Shown here: positions 55,457 to 64,000 of the stretch, piece by piece
Layout of the letters: every line of letters begins with the position of its first letter
Numbering within the stretch: position 1 is the stretch's first letter
NCBI GenBank assembly: GCA_963662175.1
Contig: OY759224.1
Span: forward strand, 36,527,489 to 36,591,488
DNA length: 64,000 nucleotides
DNA from: Aradus depressus
Taxonomy: Eukaryota > Arthropoda > Insecta > Hemiptera > Aradidae
Direction of reading: 5' to 3'
Position numbers and translations under genes: made by a program
The notes under the pieces: generated by a model
What the model saw: only the letters and a program-made list of their open reading frames with translations
Database searches by the model: none
What the model was told of the DNA's origin: nothing

Positions 55457-55569
55457 CTGGTAGAAAGATGAAAAAACACAGGTATAATGTCAAATTACAA
55501 AACTTGGGTGGCCACCCTAAGATAGCCCACAATGATTAATGCTAAATAAAAAGTCTTGGGTTTTGACCG

Positions 55570-55830
55570 GATGATAGCTCAGATAGGTATAATGTTTTGG
55601 CTGAAAAGAGGAATGATTTTCTCTCTTGAATCGAAAAACCGATAAAATAGGAAAGTAATTTTTACTTGCTTATACTTGAGTATAACGAAGTATTGTAATA
55701 GAACAAAAATTCCAAATTGAGTTTTCATCGGAATTCCACGGTTGAAGCTCCTCAACTCGATTTGATAATTTCCGTGTTGGTCTGTGTATATGTGGTTGGA
55801 TCTTTGTGAGCACTGTAACTCAGAAAAAAT
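55570..55830. repeat. Satellite family R-A-like copy
   Basis: 'catcggaattccacggttgaag' and neighbouring phrases match other R-A arrays. The 88-codon minus-strand frame here is a repeat translation. Confidence 0.45.
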
Positions 55831-55889
55831 TGTAGCAAATAACATGATATTTAAAATGAAGAAGTCATATATTCTTAGTTAAATCTGAT

Positions 55890-56130
55890 TAGATGTTGGC
55901 CAAGGTCGGACAAAGAAAGATGCCTCCTAAGTACAGGTTACAGCTTACATTACATTCATGACTTAATTAGATGATGGCAGAGATCGGACAAAGAAAGATG
56001 CCACCTAAGTACAGGTTACAGCTTACATACAGCTTACATTACATTCATGACTTAATTAGATGTTGGCCAAGATCGGACAAAGAAAGATGCCACCTAAGTA
56101 CAGTTACAGCTTACATTACATTCAGGACTT
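55890..56130. repeat. Tandem repeat, about 78-90 bp, three copies
   Basis: Each unit has GGTCGGACAAAGAAAGATGC (or GATCGG...), 'taagtacaggttacagctta' and 'acattcatgacttaattag'; the second carries an extra 'acatacagctt'. Confidence 0.9.
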
Positions 56131-56249
56131 AATAAAAATAATCGTTAGAGAATCACAGGCGCAATGCACTTCCCCAGAACGAATTAATCAATTAACTTTT
56201 TGCTCCCCCTCCAAAACTAGTCCACCGTTTGCGCTAATATTCAACAGTT

Positions 56250-56470
56250 GACTTACATAGGGGGCTCCTAAATCATACTAAATTTGTCTATAAATAATTA
56301 CATCGGTAGTTATTAGGATTCTGAAATGAGTCTCCTCCCTTGAACCCCCGCTTCTCTTCAGCCGATATCTCTGAAATTTTACTGGTTATGTTCTCAATGG
56401 GTTTTGACTTTAATATGAAATTTCATGTCGATCATGTCGTTATTGGGGTTATGGAGTTGAGTCCAGTAGA
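56250..56470. repeat. Satellite family R-A copy
   Basis: 'cttctcttcagccgatatctctgaaatttt' and 'tatgaaatttcatgtcgatcatg' blocks, as at 49890. Confidence 0.5.
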
Positions 56471-56599
56471 AGGGAAATGGGGACTCTGGCCCAGTTGCCC
56501 CACATGACCTTTGACCCCACGGGGTCACGTGACTCATCACCACCCACCCCAACCACTCCCCCCCCCCACCGCTCCGTATCACCCACCATAGTACATCCC

Positions 56600-56760
56600 C
56601 AGCGCAATAAGTTTCCACTCTCCCTCTAAACCTCAATAAGTTTCCACTCTCCCTCTAAACCTCAATAAGTTTCCGCTATCCCTCTAAACCTCAATAAGTT
56701 TCCGCTCTCCCTCTAAACCCTACTTTAAATTTTTAACCCACCCCTCGCCTGTGCCCCTAA
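56600..56760. repeat. 29-bp tandem repeat related to the 5.4-kb element
   Basis: CAATAAGTTTCCACTCTCCC plus TCTAAACCT is repeated four to five times, followed by a 'tttttaacccacccctcgcc' piece. The unit matches the inner end of the inverted repeats near 44480 and 47870, and the piece after it matches the element interior at 47400. Confidence 0.75.
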
Positions 56761-56864
56761 ATTTTGTTTAATTAGCCCACTAGCGCTCCCAAGCGTCTAG
56801 AAATCAAATTATTATTGATATTAAATCAATTAGGTGTGACTTCTTAAGAAAACAAAAAAAAAAA

Positions 56865-56960
56865 AAAAAACCATTCCTAACGGGATTCGAACTCACCACC
56901 TTCCGTATAGGAGTCTGGCTTGCTAGCCCCTCCCTCGTCTATCGTGACATGGTTGTATAA
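56865..56960 (-). mobile_element. tRNA-derived SINE head
   Basis: Minus strand GAGTTCGAATCCCGTTAGG (B-box) with an upstream GCTAGCAAGCCAGACTCC part and a terminal run of 18 A on the plus strand side near 56852. Too little folds as a tRNA to call a tRNA gene. Confidence 0.5.
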
Positions 56961-57109
56961 GAAATCTGAAATCTAGGTATATAACATTCAAGTCATACAT
57001 TTTCAGATATCAAGTAACTATTTTGATATTTTTAAAGCCTGATTTCGTGATCTTGAACAGGCACTTGCATGATCAAGCATGTCGAACCCTGCATTCGTGT
57101 AGCCTACCT

Positions 57110-58920
57110 TATCATGTCCTAGCATGATCATCATCATCATTGTATTCAGTATTATTTTAAACTTTCTTTCTCATTCAAACCACTTCTATCCCACCTCTCA
57201 CTCAGACATACCTGCACACTTGCATCACTTTCAGAAAATCAAATTTAAATGCTTCTCCCTACCTAAACCACCAGGTCAACACCCCCACAGTTCTCGTCGA
57301 TATTTAGATTCGCATTTCCAATATTACTTTACCATCACTATTTTTACGACTAATAACCTACAATCTATCAGGAACTTAAATCATCCCCCTGCACAACACT
57401 ACTCCGGATATATTCAGAACCCACTCCCACACATCTGAGCACCAATAGAACTCTAACCTAGGACCCCTGCTGTGTAGGCTCACTCACATTGGTACCTGTC
57501 AACCCATCTTTATAACTGCAAAAGCCGGGGGTAATTTCATATTCAAGTATTTTTCCTAAGATTTCATACTGATGAAGGCTCTAGACCCCTTCATCACCAA
57601 CGAGATCAGTTAAAGAACTATTTTATAACACAGCCCCAACGTACATATAAGGTGTGTCCAATACAATAGGAACTCTTCTTATATAGCTATCCTAAGAAGA
57701 AGTCATTGAAAACTTTACCCACTGAGCCGGATAATTATTTATAGTAGAGATACTAATATTTTTTGAATGGGTAGGCGGCCTTGTGTAACATTTCATTATC
57801 AGAGATTAGCTGTGATCTACTTTTCTACAAATCAGAGACTATGTATATTTCCTACAATAGAATCCTTCCGAGAGATCCAATATATCGTCACGACACAACA
57901 CTTCACAAAAATACGGAATTGTTCACCTATCCCTATAAACATCACTCAACTGCAACTTCCCCAAATCTAAAAAACTTAGAAGTCGCTCGGACACATTTTA
58001 AAAACCCCACCACTCTTCTATATACTTCCTCAGCTAAATTCTTTCCCTGGTTCCCCTCTATAGTATATCTTAAACTCTAAAGTAACCCCAACCCGAACAC
58101 CATTCCTATCAATCTAAACTTTTATTTTCAGTCATGCACCATAGATAGGGTTTTCTATAGGTGCTACCACCAATCTCCTACATGCATATATATATGATAT
58201 ATTTTCTATAGTTCCCCCGACATTTTTCTACAACAAACACTCAACAGTTCCTCAATTAATATTATAACGCAGCCCTCACACCCATACTCCATTGTATTTA
58301 TTTTTCAAGTCCCAAGCTCTTCGTCTAATATACATCACAGTTCCCACCGGTATTTGAGAACCCATAAAGTATTATTGTTCCATCCTCACCCACATCTCAT
58401 GGACCCCACAATTCAGCCCTCCTTCCCCGCATATATGGTATTGAGAGCCAAAACACTTACGATGACCCAATACAACAGTTATTTTACCGATTCATCTTCA
58501 TAGCCACAAAACCGCCTACTCCACTCAACTGTTTTTTCTTAAAGTCCTATACATATCTTACATCCTTTCATATATTTATTTTTTATTTAGTCATATTATT
58601 TTATATTTTATGCGATTAATATTTATTTACATTTTCGAAAATTTACGTAAATTATGAAAATTTTGTAGCATATTCAGGAACATTTTTTGTGATGAATGTG
58701 ACTGCGTAATAACTATCGTGATTATAAGAAAAATTGGTGAGTACAAGCTGGTCAGTATTAAGAAATAAAAATCGTATATAGGTTCCATATCATAGGCAGT
58801 TTCTTATTGTTGTTGGGGCTAGGTGTATTGCTGGAAACCCATTAATGATCGGCTCTTCTCGGCTCGTCTCGGATTTTATCGGCTCCTTTCGTTGCATGTA
58901 GGATGAAAAAACTATAAATA
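57110..58920. other. C-rich unassigned stretch
   Basis: The plus strand is C/A/T-rich with few G between 57130 and 58560. Open frames have Ser/Pro/His-rich, family-free translations. A weak CTGATGAAGGCTC block at 57563 lacks GAAA. No channel exon was found although S1-S4 of gene B was sought here. Confidence 0.4.
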
Positions 58921-59128
58921 CGTTCTGTTTGGTCAGTAGTTATCTGTTTTCATTGTGAACGTGTTAACAACGTTGAGATAAATATAATCTGATCATTCAC
59001 TATTTATTGAACCGAAGTTGTCAACCCTGTTACAATAAATACGGTCTGTTTGGTGATTATTAGGCAGACTTCATTGATCTAGTAATCCACAGCTGGTTAG
59101 ATACCATGGGGGTCAAACGAAACGCTCT

Positions 59129-59142
59129 CACTATAGAAAATA
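59129..59142 (+). repeat. Left 14-bp target-site duplication of the jockey-like LINE
   Basis: CACTATAGAAAATA, identical to 63362-63375. Confidence 0.93.
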
Positions 59143-59226
59143 GGAAGAAGATGAAAAACATTTTATTTGGACCAGTACTAAGTATGTACTTTACACAAAA
59201 TGAGCAAATAAACAAGAAAATTATAA

Positions 59227-61917
59227 TTAAAACAAAAAGTCTTGGTACAGTCTTGGTTGCAGCCTGCGAGCTACAGGCTGGCCGAGACTGTAGTGAACCG
59301 CACCAGAGCAGGTTGGCAGACCTTCATGGAAGCTTCGGGTGAGTTTCTCAATGTGGGCTGCAAAAGGAGCAACTCCCAGTTCCCGATGGATTTGGGTGTT
59401 CCTGATAAACCAAGGTGCGTTCACCGCTATCCGGAGGACTTTGTTTTGGAATGTTTGTAATCGTGTTATGTTAGTGTGGCTAGTACAGAACCATACGGGG
59501 CAAGCGTAGGTTAAGAGTGGAAGTATTAGTGTTTTGTAAAGTAAGGATGTGCATGTGTGTCTGAGTGGTGTATTCCTGTTTATGAGTGGGTAGATGAGCC
59601 TGAGTCGTGTGTGTGCTTGTTGGAGTTTTATGTTGATATGTAGGCGCCATGTTAGTCTTGTGTCAAGGTGCACTCCAAGATAGCGCACACCCTGGTCTTT
59701 AGGATTCCATGGAATTGGGAGTTGGTCGATTTGCAGCCTTCTGAGGTGTTCTATCGAGAAGCGGCGTAAAGCGAACACCTTCGCCTCCGTCTTCCCACCG
59801 TTCAACTTAAGCTTCCATTTTCCAAACCACTGGCCGATCTCATCCACCTGGATTTGTAGGGAGTCGATGGCCGCTTCCAGATCTATGTTTTGACTGAGGA
59901 TCAACGTGTCGTCAGCGTAAGTCGCCAGGGTTGCAGAGACTGGTTCTGGCATGTCGTGACAGAACAGATCAAACAAGAGTGGACTGAGGATCGCACCTTG
60001 TGGGACTCCCGCTGATATCTTCTTTCTGGAGCTCAGTGTGTTATTCACCCTTATTTGGAATGTTCTGTCACGAAGAAAAGAGCTAATGATGTTCTGGATG
60101 TATTGCGGAGGCCAGGTCTGTTTTAATTTGAAGAGCAAGCCCTCGTGCCAGACGGTGTCGAAGGCAGCTGCGACGTCCAAGAAGGCTGCTACTGTGTACT
60201 GCTTCCGCTCAAAGCCCCCCACAATGGTCTCAGCAACTCTCTGTAGCTGATGGACGGCTGAGTGGTTTGATTTAAACCCAAACTGGTGTGCAGGGATGGT
60301 CCCTGCAGTCTCCAGATGACGGAGGAGCCTCTTGTGAATTATTTTCTCAAGAAGTTTTGAGAGGCTATTTAAAAGGCTTATTGGTCTATAGCTGCCTGGA
60401 TCGTTTTTTGCCTTACCTGGCTTGTGAAATGTTAGAACAACGGCGTTTTTCCAGTCTGCAGGAAAGTAGCCGTGGCGAAGACAGGCGTTGAACACACTTG
60501 CCAGGTAGGCTATGCTCTTCGGAGGAAGCTTCTTCAGCACCAGGTTGGGGATGATGTCTTCACCGGGGGCCTTCTTGATGTGTAGTCGTGTAATGTGGGC
60601 GTGTATTTCTGATGGTGTGGTATGCTGAATGGGTGCTTCGACTGTGTGAAGTGTATTTGAGAGGTATGATTCAACTGTGATGAGTGTTTCATGATCGTCA
60701 GCGTCTGACGTTGTGAATTTATTTTCCAAATGGGTCGCCATTAATTCGGTTTTCTCTTTGTCAGTTGTGGCAGTCATTTGTCCGTCAGTTAAGATGGGTA
60801 GGGGTGTCCTTTGGTTTAGAAGTCGTCGTGTCTCTTTCCATAAGTTGTTGTCGCCCGGAGTCATATCAGTCAAGTATTTTCGATAGTTCGCGATTCTGTC
60901 TTTGTCAAGTTCCCATCGTATGCGTCGGGTCAGGCGATTCAGTTCTCTTTTCTCAAGGGGATCTCTTGTTCTTTGCCAGTGTTGTCGTAGTGTGTTCTTT
61001 GTACGGATCATATCCATTATGTGTGTTGGTGTCTTGTTGTGGAATAGGTGTCGTTTGTCAGTGAAATGTCGGTATGTTGCTTCATGTACTGAGGTATGTA
61101 TGGTTTGTGTGAACGTCCTAACTGCATTGTCAATGTCGTCCGTCGTGCTATAATGATGGGGGACCCCGAGACAGTTCATTCCGTCTTCAAACGTGGCCCA
61201 GTCGATCTTCCCCGTGATCAACCTTGGAAGATATTCCTCCTTCTGTGGCCGTGCTAGGAAGGTGCAGATAACTGGGAGATGGTCTGAGTCGGTCAGTGTC
61301 TCGTGAAACAGGGGCAAGTTAAAGTTGTGTATCAGTCCTATGTCCAGTATGTCGGGTTGGTATGTTCGTTGAGTTGGGTAGAATGTCGGTTCGTCAGGTG
61401 TCGATATTTGTATCCCCAGGTTTTCTGAGATGGATTGTAGTCTAGTCCCGTTGTTATTCTGTCTTCTGCATCCCCATAGAGTGTGTTTGCTGTTGAGGTC
61501 CCCGATCATTATAGTCGGTAGTCCTGTGAAAATATGTTCGAAGTCAGTCTGTACCAGTCTTGTGTTCGGTCGATGGTATGCTGATATGATGTTGAGTGTG
61601 CCGGAGAGTGTGGTGAGGGTGACTCCAACTGCCTCCAAGTTCTGGAGAGGGGGAATGTTAATCTGTGAATGTTTCAGGTGTCGTTTGATGAAAATGCCAA
61701 CACCACCGAAACGTGTCGGTCGGTCCAGTCTATATGAACAGTAGCCAGAGAGTTTGAGTTTGTCTGTCGGTTTGAGGTGGGTCTCAGTTATGCATGCAAT
61801 GTCGACATTATATCGTGATAAAAAGTTGGTTAATGACGGTTGCCTTATCTTTAAGCCGTCCGCATTCCAGTTTAATATAGTTAAATTTTGAAAAGTTCCC
61901 AGATTAGGGTTTGCTAT
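59227..61917 (-). CDS. Jockey-type ORF2: endonuclease and reverse transcriptase
   Basis: 896 open codons. The frame opens at 61917, overlapping the ORF1 end, with no ATG before the endonuclease, so it is probably translated by reinitiation or another non-standard route. Endonuclease motifs: LNWNADGLKIRQPSL, IACITETHLK, IMIGDLNSKHTLWGCR, SDHLPV. Reverse transcriptase: KAPGEDIIPN, FHKPGKAKNDPGSYRPISL, FLDVAAAFDTVW, GVPQGAILSPLLF, TYADDTLIL, and the thumb RYLGVHLDTRLTWRLHI. It ends LYQDFLF. It nicks target DNA and copies its own RNA into the site. Length fits the family. Confidence 0.92.
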   Translation of the reverse strand: MANPNLGTFQNLTILNWNADGLKIRQPSLTNFLSRYNVDIACITETHLKPTDKLKLSGYCSYRLDRPTRFGGVGIFIKRHLKHSQINIPPLQNLEAVGVTLTTLSGTLNIISAYHRPNTRLVQTDFEHIFTGLPTIMIGDLNSKHTLWGCRRQNNNGTRLQSISENLGIQISTPDEPTFYPTQRTYQPDILDIGLIHNFNLPLFHETLTDSDHLPVICTFLARPQKEEYLPRLITGKIDWATFEDGMNCLGVPHHYSTTDDIDNAVRTFTQTIHTSVHEATYRHFTDKRHLFHNKTPTHIMDMIRTKNTLRQHWQRTRDPLEKRELNRLTRRIRWELDKDRIANYRKYLTDMTPGDNNLWKETRRLLNQRTPLPILTDGQMTATTDKEKTELMATHLENKFTTSDADDHETLITVESYLSNTLHTVEAPIQHTTPSEIHAHITRLHIKKAPGEDIIPNLVLKKLPPKSIAYLASVFNACLRHGYFPADWKNAVVLTFHKPGKAKNDPGSYRPISLLNSLSKLLEKIIHKRLLRHLETAGTIPAHQFGFKSNHSAVHQLQRVAETIVGGFERKQYTVAAFLDVAAAFDTVWHEGLLFKLKQTWPPQYIQNIISSFLRDRTFQIRVNNTLSSRKKISAGVPQGAILSPLLFDLFCHDMPEPVSATLATYADDTLILSQNIDLEAAIDSLQIQVDEIGQWFGKWKLKLNGGKTEAKVFALRRFSIEHLRRLQIDQLPIPWNPKDQGVRYLGVHLDTRLTWRLHINIKLQQAHTRLRLIYPLINRNTPLRHTCTSLLYKTLILPLLTYACPVWFCTSHTNITRLQTFQNKVLRIAVNAPWFIRNTQIHRELGVAPFAAHIEKLTRSFHEGLPTCSGAVHYSLGQPVARRLQPRLYQDFLF

Positions 61918-63229
61918 GATTCATCGAAAAAAGGTTAGTGAATAAATTGGATAAGAAAGCTTGGATGTGGGGGATGAATGGTTTGATGAGGTTCATGATG
62001 AGTCCAGTCAGGTCAGTCGTTGCCTCAGAGCTAATTCCATTGTTTGCAGTATTAGGTTGCGGTGGTGTTGGCCTACTTCGATTTTTGTCAAACCAAAAGT
62101 TCGTAGGTGGTTTGGGCTCCGGGGAAGTAGGTGCGTATGGTGGTGTATTGGGTGTGTTGGCTGAATGTGCGTGTGTGTGTTGCGGAGGTTGATTAGTATT
62201 AGTGTGAAATGTTTGGCTTGCGGTGGTGCCTGCGGAAGCTGACTGTAGTTGCCGTTTCGGTGGTCGTTTCAGACAGCCTCCAAAGTTAGCGGTATGGTCG
62301 CCCCCACAGTTGGCGCACTTCGGTTTGTCAGTTTTTTGGAAAGGACAAACTTTATAATGGTGATTCCCTGCACACTTAACGCAGGTCGACTCAAGGCGGC
62401 AGTAGTTCTTGGTGTGCCCGAATTTTTGACAGTTCATGCATTGAGGAACGTGCAGGGACCGGCGTCTTTCCTCCACGTGGATCCGACTGTAATATAGTTT
62501 TGTAAGTGAAAATATGGCTTTTCCCTGATCGTTATTAGTTAGTTCGACTGCGCACAATGGCGTGGGCATTTTGTCTCTATTGTGCAACCTGGTGACCGAA
62601 ATAACTGGGTAGTGAGGGAGCAATTCATTTTTGACGTCTTCTTCACTGAACGCGTATGGCACACCTCGGAGAATCACCGATACATTTTTAGTTTCTGGAT
62701 TAACATAAGTATAATAGTTAATTTTATGCGTATCGTAGAATTTTGTCAGGGCCCTAAAATCGTCTGACGAGGTCGCTTGAATTTTAATTTTTTCTTTTAG
62801 GCATTGTTTGGTTTCAAACGGTGATGCAGCCACCTTTAATATGTCAGCTGTTATTTCTTTTAGGTTATTGTAACCTACAATAAAAATTGGAGGTATTTTA
62901 ATTTTTTTACTATTTTCGGAATTTGAATCGGCCGGTTGGGGCTTGGAAGTGTCTAAATTGGTTAGAGCGGAATACCTGTTAGAAACTATGACTGGTGAGT
63001 TGTAAGATTTATACCTCTTGGTGACGGCGAGGTGTGAGGCGGGTGTCTCCTGGTCAGGCTGGTCTAGGGTCCTCTTCTTGCCGCTAAGGCCTGGATGGTC
63101 AACGGCCATCGATGCTGTGGCCAGGGGCTGGTGTGGTACCTGTTTGATGTTACTTGGCTGGCTGTGGCTGGCCGTGGGTACTGGTGCACTCTCTTCAACC
63201 CAGGAAGAGCGCGCCCCGCTGCAACTCAT
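61904..63229 (-). CDS. Jockey-type ORF1: nucleic-acid-binding gag-like protein
   Basis: First ATG at 63229, 441 codons; an upstream GTG at 63268 is in frame but less likely. A Ser/Pro-rich N-terminus (about 1-110) is followed by a domain with PPIFIVGYNNLKEI, YYTYVNPETKNVSVILRGVP and YSRIHVEERRR (the pre-zinc-finger domain of jockey ORF1). Three zinc knuckles come next: CMNCQKFGHTKNYC, CVKCAGNHHYKVC and CANCGGDHTANFGGC. The C-terminus is Thr/Pro/His-rich. It binds the element RNA in a particle. It overlaps ORF2 by 14 nt. Confidence 0.9.
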   Translation of the reverse strand: MSCSGARSSWVEESAPVPTASHSQPSNIKQVPHQPLATASMAVDHPGLSGKKRTLDQPDQETPASHLAVTKRYKSYNSPVIVSNRYSALTNLDTSKPQPADSNSENSKKIKIPPIFIVGYNNLKEITADILKVAASPFETKQCLKEKIKIQATSSDDFRALTKFYDTHKINYYTYVNPETKNVSVILRGVPYAFSEEDVKNELLPHYPVISVTRLHNRDKMPTPLCAVELTNNDQGKAIFSLTKLYYSRIHVEERRRSLHVPQCMNCQKFGHTKNYCRLESTCVKCAGNHHYKVCPFQKTDKPKCANCGGDHTANFGGCLKRPPKRQLQSASAGTTASQTFHTNTNQPPQHTHAHSANTPNTPPYAPTSPEPKPPTNFWFDKNRSRPTPPQPNTANNGISSEATTDLTGLIMNLIKPFIPHIQAFLSNLFTNLFSMNHSKP

Positions 63230-63361
63230 TCCGTTTGGTGAAAAGGTCCTCTCCCTGATACTTTTCACTGTTTCACGTTTTTACAAACACAGTAAAAACC
63301 GCACTATTAATTATTTTTTTGAAGAGCAATTTTATAACACTATTTTTGTTTAACGTGAACC

Positions 63362-63375
63362 CACTATAGAAAATA
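63362..63375 (+). repeat. Right 14-bp target-site duplication of the jockey-like LINE
   Basis: CACTATAGAAAATA, identical to 59129-59142. Confidence 0.93.
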
Positions 63376-63924
63376 AAATTAAAATAATTAAACTTTTTGA
63401 TGAAGGAGAAAAGGTTGGAGAAATATCGAAACATTTCAAGATTCCTCAATCCACGATTTCTTCAATTTTAAAGAGACGAGAAACCATTTTTCAATTAAAT
63501 ACATGTGGTAAAAGACATATTAAACGAATTAGAACTAATGGTGATTATCCAATGGAACAAGATGAAACTGAGGATACATCCCCTCTTGCCTTCAACGGAG
63601 AGAATTACACACAACAACACACAGACTCTTCAGAGGACGATGTGGGTGAACACTCCAGTTCATCACAACAGCAAACGGACTCTTCACAGCATGATTCGGG
63701 TGAAGACGGAAGTGAACGAATTCATTCAACAGAACACCGACGAGTAGTATATGGTGATAAAAAACCAACAAAAAAGTTCAACCTTCCTAAACCCGTAAAA
63801 GGCTTAATACCTCTTTCTAAGGAAAATATGACGTATAGATGTTAGATTTGGATAGTTCAAAGAGGGGTTCGGATATCATTCTCATTACCGAAACCATCAG
63901 GGGTATAGATGGAATAAGAAAATC

Positions 63925-63996
63925 TGTTAGACATAACGATATCGTTATAACTACAGTAATATCGTTATAAATATAGCGATATCGTTATAACTACTG
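63925..63996. repeat. Clustered CGATATCGTTATA inverted motifs
   Basis: Three ATATCGTTATA motifs in 70 bp, ending with CTACTG. Inverted, this reads CAGTAGTTATAACGATATCG, like a Tigger/pogo terminal repeat beginning CAGT. A short CAGTAGTTAT lies at 58934, upstream of the HTH gene, and could be the other end. The window ends here, so the boundary cannot be fixed. Confidence 0.45.
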
Positions 63997-64000
63997 TGAT

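Larger units (their letters stand above)
59143..63361 (-). mobile_element. Jockey-type LINE, full length with both ORFs open
   Basis: 4219 bp on the minus strand between perfect 14-bp duplications. The 5' end is at 63361, ORF1 61904-63229, ORF2 59227-61917, and a short 3' region has AATAAA at about 59164 but no long poly(A). It lacks RNase H, as jockey elements do. Complete ORFs and exact duplications point to recent insertion and possible activity. Confidence 0.9.
59106..63845 (+). pseudogene. CENP-B/pogo-type helix-turn-helix gene split by a LINE
   Basis: The left part (59106-59142) begins MGVKRNALTIEN; the right part (63376-63845) continues IKIIKLFDEGEKVGEISKHF and IPQSTISSILKRRETI in the same frame once the LINE and one copy of its 14-bp duplication are ignored. 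The total is 507 nt, 168 codons. Residues 1-50 are a CENP-B N-terminal/pogo (PSQ-like) DNA-binding helix-turn-helix; the rest is acidic and Ser/Gln-rich with SSEDDVGEHSSSSQQQTDSS, ending SKENMTYRC. No DDE integrase domain follows. It is either a small host gene or a non-autonomous pogo/Tigger relic; inverted CGATATCGTTATA blocks at 63930-63996 favour the latter. Confidence 0.75.

Noticed and set aside
57124..58080. Host exons in the C-rich stretch
   Set aside because: Frames are Pro/His/Ser-rich, overlap each other, and show neither splice context nor channel motifs.

Overview
This is an A+T-rich eukaryotic, most probably insect, genomic window. The evidence is widely spaced exons with GT-AG introns and a dense, mixed transposon load: LOA, jockey and R1-type LINEs, Penelope-like elements, tRNA-derived SINEs, LTR elements, piggyBac, mariner, Tc1 and Harbinger remnants. 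A hemipteran host is only a guess. Few of the open frames are host genes; the informative coding signal is a set of short minus-strand exons.

Host genes. Two tandem paralogues of a divergent cyclic-nucleotide-binding-domain (HCN/CNG/EAG superfamily) ion channel lie on the minus strand. Gene A has eight exons between 30104 and 7171: N-terminal IHPYS region, S1-S2, S3-S4, S5, pore-S6, C-linker and two cNBD exons. Gene B has five exons between 55456 and 41968: S5, pore-S6, C-linker and two cNBD exons. Exon lengths and phases match between the copies (134, 188/191, 206 and 99 bp). Both pores lack the GYG/GFG potassium filter, and both cNBDs lack the Glu of the FGE ribose-binding motif. Gene A also carries an in-frame stop and lost donors, so it looks like a decaying copy. 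At the right edge a small CENP-B/pogo-type helix-turn-helix gene (59106-63845) is split by a jockey-like LINE.

Layout. 1-5.7 kb: nested AT-rich repeats, a solo LTR between 182-bp inverted arms, and satellites grown inside mobile elements. 5.7-30.1 kb: gene A, with introns holding an R1 LINE relic, two Penelope-like elements, an internally deleted piggyBac with TTAA ends, SINEs, a Harbinger fragment, a LOA LINE and a young gag-only LTR retrotransposon (24549-29391). 30-41.9 kb: satellites, a SINE, a Penelope-like fragment, a second LTR element (36581-39726), and Tc1 and mariner relics. 41.9-55.5 kb: gene B, whose largest intron contains a 5.4-kb element with long inverted repeats, AG/CT termini and a 6-bp duplication (43816-49248). 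55.5-59.1 kb: satellites and unassigned C-rich DNA. 59.1-64 kb: the split HTH gene and the jockey-like LINE.

The transposons do not form a joint pathway; they expanded and in places damaged the channel genes. The best candidate for something undescribed is the channel family: a six-transmembrane CNBD channel that keeps its C-linker but has replaced the ion-selectivity filter, thinned the S4 charges and altered the nucleotide site.
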